Of a stretch of 64,000 nucleotides of DNA, positions 33,154-41,725 are shown in pieces. Below the pieces are notes generated by a model. It did not search any database. It was not told the origin of the DNA and saw only the letters and a list, made by a program, of their open reading frames with translations. The stretch lies in NCBI GenBank assembly GCA_964479625.1, contig CAYZMS010000003.1:62001-126000 (forward strand), written 5' to 3'. The translations under genes and the position numbers were made by a program. This DNA comes from CAYZMS01 sp964479625 (lineage in GTDB: Bacteria; Bacteroidota; Bacteroidia; Chitinophagales; Saprospiraceae). Within the stretch, counting starts at the first letter, position 1, and every line of letters starts with the position of its first letter.

Positions 33154-34419
33154 TTAGATGATCATCCCTGCCGCTACTGTTTCATTTGTGGCTTCATCCA
33201 CCAGAATTACACTTCCTGTGATCCTGTTTTTTCGATAGGGATCAAAGAAAAGTGGTTTGGTAGTGCGGATGACGATGCGTGCAATATCGTTCATTCGAAT
33301 AGTTTTATCCTCCTGGTCCCGATGCAGGGTGTTGATATCCAGTTTGTACCGGATCTCTTTGATGATACATCGGGCCTCCTGGGTGGTCTGGAAGATATTG
33401 TACTTTCCCCGAAGTTGTAAGGGTTTCTCGTTGAACCAGCAAACCATTAATTCGATATCCTGACCGACCTCGGGCTGGTTATTTTCCCGAACGATCATGT
33501 CACCGCGACTAAGGTCATATTCATCTTCGAGCAGCACAGTGACGGACATGGGGGGATAGGCTTCGTTCAATTCCCCGTCATAGCTATCGATCTTGGCGAT
33601 CTTAGTAGTGAAGCCAGAAGGTAACAACATTACGTGGTCTCCTTTTCGCATAACACCTCCAGCAACTCTGCCGGCATAGCCCCTGTAATCGTGGAACTCA
33701 TCATTGTAAGGGCGTATGACATACTGGACCGGGAAGCGGGTATCGATAAAGTTTTGGTCGCTACCGATATGTACATTTTCGAGATAGTAGAGTAGTGTTC
33801 CTCCATCGTACCAGGGGGTTTTGTCTGAACGATCCACCACATTATCTCCCTTCAAAGCAGAAATCGGGATAAAGTGAACGTCATTTACATCCAGCTTGTA
33901 GGAGAATTTTTCGAATTCCTCTTTGATGTTCTCGTACACCTCCTTACTATAGTCCACCAGGTCCATTTTATTGATACATACAACAAGGTGAGGAATCTGG
34001 AGGAGAGAGGCTATAAAGGAGTGTCGCCGGGTTTGCTCCAATACTCCTTTTCGGGCATCGATAAGGATCAAGGCCACATTCGCCGTGGAAGCACCGGTGA
34101 CCATATTCCTGGTATATTGAATATGACCGGGCGTATCTGCAATGATGAATTTACGTTTGGGGGTAGAGAAGTACCGGTAGGCTACATCAATAGTAATTCC
34201 CTGTTCTCGTTCAGATTTGAGACCATCAGTCAAGAGGGCAAGGTTGACGTACTCCTCCCCCCGACGTTTACTGGTCTCCTCTATCAACTCCATTTGATCT
34301 TCGAAAATAGATTTACTGTCATATAATAAGCGGCCGATCAAGGTACTTTTGCCATCATCTACACTTCCGGCGGTGGTAAACCGAAGGAGCTCGCTATGTT
34401 TGAAATCTTCTTTTTTCAT
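33154..34419 (-). CDS. cysN: Sulfate adenylyltransferase GTPase subunit
   Basis: CysN, with CysD, makes adenosine 5'-phosphosulfate from ATP and sulfate, using GTP hydrolysis to drive the reaction. The 421-residue protein has the elongation-factor-like GTPase motifs: GSVDDGKST (residues 18-26), EREQGITIDVAYRYF (switch I), DTPGHIQYTRNM (G3), NKMDLVDY (G4), and then the EF-Tu-like beta-barrel domains (GYAGRVAGGVMRKGD, EYDLSRGDMIV). The length shows a free-standing CysN without fused CysC, consistent with a separate cysC upstream. It is the last gene of cysC-cysD-cysN, 95 bases after cysD. Confidence 0.96.
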   Translation of the reverse strand: MKKEDFKHSELLRFTTAGSVDDGKSTLIGRLLYDSKSIFEDQMELIEETSKRRGEEYVNLALLTDGLKSEREQGITIDVAYRYFSTPKRKFIIADTPGHIQYTRNMVTGASTANVALILIDARKGVLEQTRRHSFIASLLQIPHLVVCINKMDLVDYSKEVYENIKEEFEKFSYKLDVNDVHFIPISALKGDNVVDRSDKTPWYDGGTLLYYLENVHIGSDQNFIDTRFPVQYVIRPYNDEFHDYRGYAGRVAGGVMRKGDHVMLLPSGFTTKIAKIDSYDGELNEAYPPMSVTVLLEDEYDLSRGDMIVRENNQPEVGQDIELMVCWFNEKPLQLRGKYNIFQTTQEARCIIKEIRYKLDINTLHRDQEDKTIRMNDIARIVIRTTKPLFFDPYRKNRITGSVILVDEATNETVAAGMII

Positions 34420-34514
34420 ATTGGATGCAGGTTACAAGGCCGGTTGAACACCGGTAAGGTTTTCAGATGCGGATCACAGGTTGAGCCACATTTGAAAGGT
34501 AATTTTCAAAAGGA

Positions 34515-35426
34515 TTAAAAATAGCCATGGCGCTTGCGGTCTTCCATGGCGGTTTCTGAGCGCTTGTCATCGGCTCGGGCACCTCGTTCAGTTACCCGGG
34601 TGGCAGCGACTTCCTCAATGATCTTGTCAAGATCATCCGCTTCAGAGAGCACAGCACCTGTACAGGTCATGTCACCTATGGTTCTAAAACGAACCTTCAT
34701 AGTTTTCACCTCTTCTGTTTCTCTCCGTTGAATGACGTCTGTAGCGGCAAGAATAACTCCATCGCGCTCGAATACTTCCCGCTCGTGGGCGAAATAGAGG
34801 GAGGGTAATTCTACCTCTTCCAGGGCCAGGTATTGCCAAACGTCTAGCTCGGTCCAGTTGCTAATTGGAAAAACCCGGAAATGCTCACCGATCTGCTTTT
34901 TTCCGTTAAAAAGGTTCCACAATTCTGGGCGCTGGTTTTTGGGGTCCCATTGCCCAAATTCATCTCGGTGGGAGAAAAAGCGTTCCTTAGCCCGGGCCTT
35001 TTCCTCATCCCGACGGGCACCTCCGAGGGCGGCGTCGAACTTTCCCTTTTCCAGTTCTTCGAGTAGCACCGGCGTTTGCAGGGAGTTTCGGCTGGCATTA
35101 TAGCCTTTTTCTTCTACAACCAAACCCCGTTCTATTGCTTCATCCACGGAACCTACGATCAGCGTAACACCCAATTTTTCCATGAGCTGGTCCCGGAAGG
35201 AGATCGTCTCGGGAAAATTATGGCCCGTATCCACATGCAGTAGCGGGAAGGGGATTCTGGCGGGATAAAAGGCTTTTACGGCCAGATAGGTCATCAGAAT
35301 AGAGTCCTTTCCTCCAGAGAACATCAGCACTGGTCGTTCAAACTGGGCTGCTACCTCCCGGATCACAAAAATGGATTCGGCTTCCAGCTCCTTGAGGTGG
35401 TTGAGATTATAGTTGAAATTTTCCAT
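34515..35426 (-). CDS. cysD: Sulfate adenylyltransferase small subunit
   Basis: CysD is the ATP-pyrophosphatase-fold catalytic subunit that adenylates sulfate. The 303-residue protein has the PP-loop SGGKDS (37-42), LLHVDTGHNFPETISFRD, GGARRDEEKARAKERFFSHRD and NWTELDVWQYLALE, all standard, and ends with the conserved RHGYF tail. It sits 11 bases after cysC and 95 bases before cysN, so the three form an operon for activating sulfate. Confidence 0.96.
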   Translation of the reverse strand: MENFNYNLNHLKELEAESIFVIREVAAQFERPVLMFSGGKDSILMTYLAVKAFYPARIPFPLLHVDTGHNFPETISFRDQLMEKLGVTLIVGSVDEAIERGLVVEEKGYNASRNSLQTPVLLEELEKGKFDAALGGARRDEEKARAKERFFSHRDEFGQWDPKNQRPELWNLFNGKKQIGEHFRVFPISNWTELDVWQYLALEEVELPSLYFAHEREVFERDGVILAATDVIQRRETEEVKTMKVRFRTIGDMTCTGAVLSEADDLDKIIEEVAATRVTERGARADDKRSETAMEDRKRHGYF

Positions 35427-35437
35427 GGGTAGTTCCT

Positions 35438-36064
35438 TTATTTATATTGAATCAGAGGCAATAGATAATCCAGGATAGCCTGTACGGATTGATCTACGCT
35501 CAATTGGCCGGTTTTGATTTCGATTGCGGGCATTTTTGGGGCTTCGTAAGGGGCATCGATCCCAGTAAACCCTTTAATCTCCCCTTTTCTGGCTTTTTGA
35601 TATAGGCCTTTTACGTCTCGTTCTTCACAAATTTCCAGGGGGGCATTCACATAAGTCTCCACAAAATCCCCCGGGCCGATAATTTCACGGGCCATTTCCC
35701 GCATGGCACGGGTAGGAGAAATGAAACTGTTGATGCAGATGATGCCGGAATGCAGGTATAAACGGGATACTTCAGCGATACGCCGTATGTTTTCCAGCCG
35801 GTCTTCCGGGCCAAAGGAAAGGTTTTTACAAATACCAGTTCGAATATTATCTCCATCCAGCACTTGTGGTAAGAACCCTTCTTCAAATAATCTTCGTTCG
35901 AGCTGCTTTGCGATGGTACTTTTACCCGAGCCAGATAAGCCTGTCAGCCAAAGCACTTTGCTTCGCTGTTGGAGTCGTTGTTCACGCTCTTCCCGCTGAA
36001 GCAGTTGATCGAAAATGGGATGTATATTGTCTGCCAAAGGTATAAATTTTGATGGGCCGGCCAC
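35438..36064 (-). CDS. cysC: Adenylylsulfate kinase
   Basis: CysC phosphorylates APS to PAPS, the donor for sulfotransferases and for PAPS reductase. The 208-residue protein has the P-loop GLSGSGKST (42-50), VLDGDNIRTGICKNLSFGPEDRLENIRRIAEV and CINSFISPTRAMREMAREII, and the lid segment KGLYQKARKGEIKGFTGIDAPYEAP. It is the first gene of the operon. A promoter match (TATATTTG) lies 40 bases upstream. No PAPS reductase or sulfite reductase gene is present in the window, so the pathway continues elsewhere or PAPS feeds sulfation. Confidence 0.96.
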   Translation of the reverse strand: MAGPSKFIPLADNIHPIFDQLLQREEREQRLQQRSKVLWLTGLSGSGKSTIAKQLERRLFEEGFLPQVLDGDNIRTGICKNLSFGPEDRLENIRRIAEVSRLYLHSGIICINSFISPTRAMREMAREIIGPGDFVETYVNAPLEICEERDVKGLYQKARKGEIKGFTGIDAPYEAPKMPAIEIKTGQLSVDQSVQAILDYLLPLIQYK

Positions 36065-36103
36065 AAAGGGTTAAGAACCCGGTTCGAAACACATATTCCG
36101 GCG

Positions 36104-36130
36104 CAAATATAGAAACTCTATTTAGAAAAA
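36104..36130 (-). promoter_or_regulatory. Putative promoter of the cysCDN operon
   Basis: On the minus strand TATATTTG (36111-36104) matches the -7 consensus TAnnTTTG exactly. A T-run (TTTTT, about 36130-36126) sits near the -33 position, without the usual G at the ideal spacing. Transcription would begin near 36097, about 33 bases before the cysC ATG. Confidence 0.45.
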
Positions 36131-36192
36131 TGCAGGCAGGACAACAGATGAAGGAAGGTAGGAATATTCATATCTTCTACCAGGGTAAAAGA

Positions 36193-36221
36193 AAAAGATC
36201 CGCACTGGGTGCAGATCTTTT
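36193..36221 (-). terminator. Terminator after the di-heme peroxidase gene
   Basis: Minus-strand hairpin: AAAAGATC-x-GCAC (plus-strand positions 36193-36205) pairs with GTGC-x-GATCTTTT (36209-36221) around a three-base loop. On the minus strand it is followed by TTTTTCTTTT as U-tract. It starts 4 bases beyond the stop of the peroxidase gene and protects the cysC promoter from read-through. Confidence 0.75.
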
Positions 36222-36224
36222 CTA

Positions 36225-37565
36225 CTACTGACATCCCATATCTTGTCGGGATTGGGAGTCATTGTTTGGAAAACAGTTACCGCTCAGCGTCTGCTCCGGA
36301 ACATAGCGCAGGAGATCCGGATCGCGCAGACCAGTTTCAAGAAATTGTACCAGATCCCGAATCTCGCCCTCATTGAGGTCTAGGGGCTGTAGGTGAGGGG
36401 CGATCTGCCCAGGGGGTACATTGGGGTTTTCAGGTAAGCCTTCGTTAAAGTATTCCACCACTGAACGCAAACTGTAGTGGCTGCTGCCGTGAAAATAGAA
36501 TCGGGAATCTCCCATATTGTAAATACCAGGCACCTTAAATTCAAACATATCCTCCTCTCTTCCTGTGAAGCCTCCGCGGCCCAGGTTGCGGATATCATCC
36601 GGTCCGGTATTGAAATTTCCGTAGGATTGATAAAGGTCCTTTACACCAAGTGCATAAAACTCGTTGGCATTTAATGCCGGACCTATGTGGCAGCGGTAGC
36701 AACCGGCTTTACCGTAGAATAGAATAGCTCCGCTTTTTTCTACCTCCGTCATCGCATTGTAATCTCCTTTCATCCATTTTTGAAAGGGAGCCTCGGTCGT
36801 AAGCAGGGTTCTTAGGTAAGCCGAAACGGCAAAACTAAGGCCAAGATCACCATAGCGTTCTTCCTCCTCCATTTCCGGGAATGCGGCGTCAAAATATTTG
36901 CGGTAGCCCAGGGTATCCAAAATATATTCATCCAAGCTCATTCGGTGAAGCTTGAACCCCTCGAGGTTTTGTGTCTCTAATCCCTTAAGTCCCAGATGAT
37001 TGATTTCCGTCATTGGATCGGTTACTCCAAAGATCGCTTCAAATTCAGCATTATTTCCCCTGGAACCAAATTTACCGGACCAGGTGGTATTTTCGACAAA
37101 GGCGACATTGAGGAGGCTTAGGGCACGGGCGCCCTGAACATCCATTTCTGTTTCATCATAAACGTTTACCTTGGTTCGGGATTCTCCGTTGAAACCAAAA
37201 CCAATACCGCCGTCGGCTATACCTTGAGAGCGCCCGGGCATAAAGCCCGCTTCCGGAATATGACAAGTAGAGCAAGAGTAAGTACCTACCCCTGCAGCCT
37301 TTGCAGCATCCCGTGCCAGGGCCGTTTCATAGAACAACATCCTCCCCAGAAATACTTTATCAGCGGTAAGTGGGTTCGCCGGGTCTTGTGGGATAGCTGT
37401 ATAATCATCAGCCTGAGGTAGAATAAAATGGTCTACAGTGCCAGTTGGAGACAAGCGCTCCAATGTCCGAACTAACTCCCCATCCAATGGATTTATTGTT
37501 TCATCCACGGTACAGGCGCTTAGCAAAAAGGCAATTGCAATCAGGGTAGTTCCTATCCTTTTCAT
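36225..37565 (-). CDS. Di-heme cytochrome c peroxidase family lipoprotein
   Basis: The 446-residue protein has a lipoprotein signal (LSAC, Cys18) and two c-type heme sites, CSTCH (98-102) and CYRCH (about residue 290), in the spacing of the bacterial cytochrome c peroxidase/MauG family. Conserved surroundings include FLGRMLFYE, TCHIPEAGFMPG, SLLNVAF and RHIGP-like CHIGPALNANEF, then FKVPGIYNMGDSRFYFHGS. Such proteins reduce hydrogen peroxide in the periplasm or oxidise protein side chains. Being a lipoprotein places it on a membrane face. It ends in its own terminator. Confidence 0.88.
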   Translation of the reverse strand: MKRIGTTLIAIAFLLSACTVDETINPLDGELVRTLERLSPTGTVDHFILPQADDYTAIPQDPANPLTADKVFLGRMLFYETALARDAAKAAGVGTYSCSTCHIPEAGFMPGRSQGIADGGIGFGFNGESRTKVNVYDETEMDVQGARALSLLNVAFVENTTWSGKFGSRGNNAEFEAIFGVTDPMTEINHLGLKGLETQNLEGFKLHRMSLDEYILDTLGYRKYFDAAFPEMEEEERYGDLGLSFAVSAYLRTLLTTEAPFQKWMKGDYNAMTEVEKSGAILFYGKAGCYRCHIGPALNANEFYALGVKDLYQSYGNFNTGPDDIRNLGRGGFTGREEDMFEFKVPGIYNMGDSRFYFHGSSHYSLRSVVEYFNEGLPENPNVPPGQIAPHLQPLDLNEGEIRDLVQFLETGLRDPDLLRYVPEQTLSGNCFPNNDSQSRQDMGCQ

Positions 37566-38045
37566 ACTTACTTGAAGCTTGATGTTGAATTAATTATTTC
37601 ATTCCGGAACGGGCTTTAACTGCCCTGACCGGTAAATCGGGGTGAATTTTATCCTTTGTTTTGGGAATTTTGTGGGAGAATAAGGCTACATGGACCGGCC
37701 CATATCTTGGGCCCCATGATCTTATAGTACAATTCTAAAATAGAAAAAGGAAAATGGTAAGTAGATAAACTCCTTGGTAAGCTCTTTTGATAGGTTAGTG
37801 CAAAAATAAGCTTTTTCGCAAAAGCGCGAAAGGTTATTCCTAAGCATCTCCTTTAATATTCAGAAAAATATTTCTGAAATCATACTCTTTGGTCTTTTTT
37901 TTTCGAAAAGGTCCTCTTTCCGAATACGTGAAAAGCCGTTAATCAGGAAATGACAATTCCCCTACGTAAAATCTATTCTTCCTTTCCGGCTGTTCTTTAC
38001 TTTTACGGACTAAATAAGGGATTACAAATTTTCAACCTTCCGTAC
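37566..38045. other. 480-bp intergenic region between the peroxidase gene and metH
   Basis: The two genes diverge, so the gap should hold both promoters and the metH leader. It is AT-rich with no credible ORF. A nested hairpin is visible at 37689-37718: CATGG/CCATG outside and GGCCCA/TGGGCC inside, loop TATCT. I looked for cobalamin, SAM-I and SAM-II riboswitch landmarks in front of metH and saw none. Sequences close to TAnnTTTG occur (TATCCTTTG near 37650, TACTCTTTG near 37883, TACTTTTA near 37998), but none is exact. Confidence 0.5.
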
Positions 38046-41000
38046 ATGAAGCAAGATATTCGGACTTTATTGGAAGAACGCATCCTTGTGATCGACGGTG
38101 CTATGGGGACCATGATCCAGGAATATCAACTGGAAGAAAAGGATTACCGCGCCGCGCGTTTCGAAAAACACCCTAAAGATGTAAAGGGAAATAACGACCT
38201 ATTATCTATTACCCGGCCGGAGATCATTAAGGCGATTCACCGCGCCTACCTGGATGCCGGAGCGGATATTATTGAAACGAATACCTTCTCAGGGACCAGG
38301 ATCGCCCAGGCTGACTATGGTATGGAGGAGCTGGCCTATGAGATCAATTTTGAGTCGGCTAAAATTGCAAAGGAAACGGTGAAAGCATTCATGGAAGACC
38401 ATCCCGGCGAGGTGCGTTTTGTAGCTGGAGCCATGGGGCCAACGAATCGAACTGCCTCCATCTCTCCCGACGTAAATAATCCTGGGTACCGCGCAGTCAC
38501 CTTTGACGAATTGAGGTTGGCCTATAAAGAGCAAGCCCAGGGATTACTGGAGGGAGGAGCCGATATTTTACTGATCGAAACGGTTTTCGATACCCTAAAT
38601 TGCAAAGCTGCTCTGTTTGCGATAGACGAACTGTTTGAGGAAACCGGACGCCAGTTGCCCATCATGGTTTCTGGTACCATTACAGATGCCAGTGGCCGTA
38701 CCTTGTCAGGGCAAACAGCGGAGGCTTTCTGGATATCTGTTAGCCATATGCCTTTGCTATCTGTTGGCCTTAACTGCGCCCTTGGGGCGGAAGAAATGCG
38801 CCCCCACCTGGAGGCACTTTCGAAGGTGGCCAATTGCTTTACCTCCGCTTACCCGAATGCAGGCTTACCTAACGAGTTTGGGGAATACGATCAGGGACCG
38901 GAGAAAATGCAGCAGTACATCCGGGATTTCGCAGCCAGTGGTTTCGTGAATATGATCGGGGGCTGCTGTGGAACTACACCAGATCATATTCGCCTGATGG
39001 CGCAGGCGGTAAAGAACCTGCCTCCCCGGCAGATTCCTCAGACACCTAAATTCACCATGCTTAGCGGTTTGGAACCCTTGATCATTCGGCCAGAGACCAA
39101 CTTTGTCAATGTGGGCGAACGCACTAATGTGACCGGTTCCCGGAAGTTTGCCCGGCTGATCAAAAATAACGATTACCAGGAAGCGCTCTCGGTAGCTCAG
39201 CATCAGGTAGAAGGCGGAGCCCAGATCATTGACATCAATATGGACGAGGGGCTGCTGGATTCCGAGGAGGCCATGGAAACCTTCTTGCATCTGGTCATGT
39301 CGGAGCCGGAGGTCGCTAAACTGCCCATTATGATCGATTCCTCTAAATTCAGTGTGATCGAAGCGGGCCTGAAATGTGTTCAGGGGAAATGCGTAGTCAA
39401 TTCCATCTCTCTGAAAGAAGGCGAAGAGGAGTTTATTCGTCAGGCTAAATTGGTGCGCCGTTATGGTGCCGCCGTAATTGTTATGGCTTTCGATGAGGAA
39501 GGGCAAGCGGATACTACCGAGCGAAAGGTGGCCATCTGCGAGCGAGCCTATAAAATCCTTGTAGAGCAGATCGGCTTCCCGCCGGAAGACATCATTTTCG
39601 ATCCCAACATCTTTGCGGTCGCAACCGGGATCGAAGAGCATAATGAATATGCACTCTATTTTATTGAAGCCACCCGACAGATCAAACAGCGCTGCCCCGG
39701 GGCCAAAGTCAGCGGTGGGGTGAGTAATATTTCGTTTTCTTTTCGGGGTAATAACGTGGTCCGGGAAGCGATGCATGCTGCTTTCCTGTTTCACGCTATT
39801 CAGGCCGGAATGGACATGGGGATCGTCAATGCGGGTATGATCGAAGTTTATGAAGATATACCAAAGGATCTGCTCGAACGGGTGGAGGACGTGTTGTTTA
39901 ACCGAAGGGAGGATGCTACCGAAAGATTAACCGAGTTTGCAGAAAGTGTGAAAGGAGAAGGGGGGCGTAGCATTCAAAAGGATCTTAGCTGGCGCGAAGC
40001 CCCGGTCAACAAGCGCCTGGAATATGCCCTGGTAAAAGGCATTACCGAATACATCGAGGAAGATACCGAAGAGGCCCGGCAGCAATTCGACCGGCCATTG
40101 GAAGTTATCGAAGGCCCGTTAATGGATGGGATGAACATAGTAGGAGACCTGTTCGGAGCCGGGAAGATGTTTTTGCCGCAGGTCGTTAAAAGTGCGAGGG
40201 TAATGAAAAAGGCTGTTGCTTTTCTCACCCCGTTTATCGAAGAAGAAAAGGCCCAGGGAGGGGGAAAAGCCAAGGGGGTTATCCTGTTGGCTACTGTGAA
40301 GGGCGACGTACATGATATCGGAAAGAATATTGTTGGGGTGGTGCTCGGTTGCAACAATTATGAGATCATTGATCTTGGTGTAATGGTTCCCGCCAATAAG
40401 ATCCTGGATGCCGCTACGGAGGTCGGGGCGGATATTATTGGGCTGAGCGGTTTAATCACTCCATCCCTGGATGAGATGGTCACCGTAGCTAGGGAAATGG
40501 AGCGTCGGGGCATGCAAACGCCCTTGCTGATCGGTGGGGCTACCACTTCTAAGACACACACGGCCATTAAGATCGCCCCGCAATACGGAGCTCCCGTGGT
40601 ATACGTACTGGATGCGAGCAGGGCCGTAGGGGTTGCCAGTAATTTGCTGAGTGAGGATGAAAACCTTCGTTCGAATTTTATACTTGACCTTCGGGCCGAA
40701 TACGAAAGGGTAAGGGAGCATCGCGGCAACCGTCAATCAAACAAAAAATACCTTACCATTGAACAAGCCAGAGAAAATGCCTTCAAGCTGGATTTCGAAA
40801 AATATCCCCCTCTAGCGCCAAAAAGCCCGGGCATTCACTGTTTCGATGATTATCCCATTGAAGAATTGACAGAATTTATCGACTGGACGCCTTTTTTCAC
40901 TAGCTGGCAAATGTCGGGTAAGTTCCCCAATATACTGCAGGACCCGGTGGTAGGAGAGGAAGCTCAAAAGTTATACAATGACGCCCGCTCCATGTTAAGG

Positions 41001-41723
41001 CAGATCATTGACGAAGGGTGGTTAAAAGCCAAGGCCGTAATCGGAATCTTTCCGGCAAATAGTAAAGGGGATCAGGTGGAGTTGTATACGGATGAGCGTC
41101 GTACCCAGGTTGCTTTTGAGCTAAATCACCTACGCCAGCAACGTAAAAAAGCACCCGGGCAACCCAATTACGCACTTTCCGATTTTCTGGCGCCTGCCGG
41201 GATACCGGACTGGATCGGCGCTTTTGCTGTTACCGCAGGAATTGGTATAGAAGAGCATGTACGGCGATTCGAAGCAGAACAGGACGATTATGCTGCCATC
41301 CTTTTGAAAGCACTGGCTGATCGACTGGCTGAGGCCCTGGCAGAACGGATGCACCAACGGATTCGACAGGAATTCTGGGCTTATGCTTCGGAGGAAAAGC
41401 TGAGTAATGACGCCCTGATCGCCGAAAAATACCAGGGTATACGTCCCGCACCGGGGTATCCTGCTTGTCCGGAACATACCGAAAAGGGAACGCTTTGGAA
41501 GTTGTTGGAAGTGGAAAAGCGGACGGGTATGCAACTGACGGAAAGTTATGCCATGTATCCCGCTGCCTCCGTTTCGGGCTGGTATTTGGCACACCCCCAA
41601 GCTAAGTATTTTGGATTGGGGCAGATCGCTAAAGATCAGGTTCAGGATTATGCTCACAGAAAAGGTTGGGATCTGGAAACTGCCGAAAAATGGTTGGCTC
41701 CTGTACTCAGTTACAATCCCTAG
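38046..41723 (+). CDS. metH: Cobalamin-dependent methionine synthase
   Basis: MetH transfers a methyl group from methyltetrahydrofolate through cobalamin to homocysteine. All four modules are present in 1225 residues. They are: the homocysteine domain with the zinc cysteines (GGCCGTT, Cys307/Cys308); the pterin domain (NVGERTNVTGSRKFARLI ... DINMDEG); the cobalamin domain with the axial ligand His756 in DVHDIGKNIVGVVLGCNNYEIIDLGVMVP; and the C-terminal reactivation domain (YPACPEHTEK, GWYLAHPQAKYF). ATG 38046 precedes QDIRTLLEERILVIDGAMGTM; the 32 residues of upstream open frame are not conserved-looking. queA follows 2 bases after the stop and is probably co-transcribed. The organism needs or makes B12. 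Confidence 0.97.
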   Translation: MKQDIRTLLEERILVIDGAMGTMIQEYQLEEKDYRAARFEKHPKDVKGNNDLLSITRPEIIKAIHRAYLDAGADIIETNTFSGTRIAQADYGMEELAYEINFESAKIAKETVKAFMEDHPGEVRFVAGAMGPTNRTASISPDVNNPGYRAVTFDELRLAYKEQAQGLLEGGADILLIETVFDTLNCKAALFAIDELFEETGRQLPIMVSGTITDASGRTLSGQTAEAFWISVSHMPLLSVGLNCALGAEEMRPHLEALSKVANCFTSAYPNAGLPNEFGEYDQGPEKMQQYIRDFAASGFVNMIGGCCGTTPDHIRLMAQAVKNLPPRQIPQTPKFTMLSGLEPLIIRPETNFVNVGERTNVTGSRKFARLIKNNDYQEALSVAQHQVEGGAQIIDINMDEGLLDSEEAMETFLHLVMSEPEVAKLPIMIDSSKFSVIEAGLKCVQGKCVVNSISLKEGEEEFIRQAKLVRRYGAAVIVMAFDEEGQADTTERKVAICERAYKILVEQIGFPPEDIIFDPNIFAVATGIEEHNEYALYFIEATRQIKQRCPGAKVSGGVSNISFSFRGNNVVREAMHAAFLFHAIQAGMDMGIVNAGMIEVYEDIPKDLLERVEDVLFNRREDATERLTEFAESVKGEGGRSIQKDLSWREAPVNKRLEYALVKGITEYIEEDTEEARQQFDRPLEVIEGPLMDGMNIVGDLFGAGKMFLPQVVKSARVMKKAVAFLTPFIEEEKAQGGGKAKGVILLATVKGDVHDIGKNIVGVVLGCNNYEIIDLGVMVPANKILDAATEVGADIIGLSGLITPSLDEMVTVAREMERRGMQTPLLIGGATTSKTHTAIKIAPQYGAPVVYVLDASRAVGVASNLLSEDENLRSNFILDLRAEYERVREHRGNRQSNKKYLTIEQARENAFKLDFEKYPPLAPKSPGIHCFDDYPIEELTEFIDWTPFFTSWQMSGKFPNILQDPVVGEEAQKLYNDARSMLRQIIDEGWLKAKAVIGIFPANSKGDQVELYTDERRTQVAFELNHLRQQRKKAPGQPNYALSDFLAPAGIPDWIGAFAVTAGIGIEEHVRRFEAEQDDYAAILLKALADRLAEALAERMHQRIRQEFWAYASEEKLSNDALIAEKYQGIRPAPGYPACPEHTEKGTLWKLLEVEKRTGMQLTESYAMYPAASVSGWYLAHPQAKYFGLGQIAKDQVQDYAHRKGWDLETAEKWLAPVLSYNP

Positions 41724-41725
41724 AT

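Noticed and set aside
37950..38045. N-terminal extension of MetH by 32 residues
   Set aside because: The extension is rich in aromatic and hydrophobic residues unlike the family, while ATG 38046 directly precedes the conserved DIRTLLEERILVIDGAMG.
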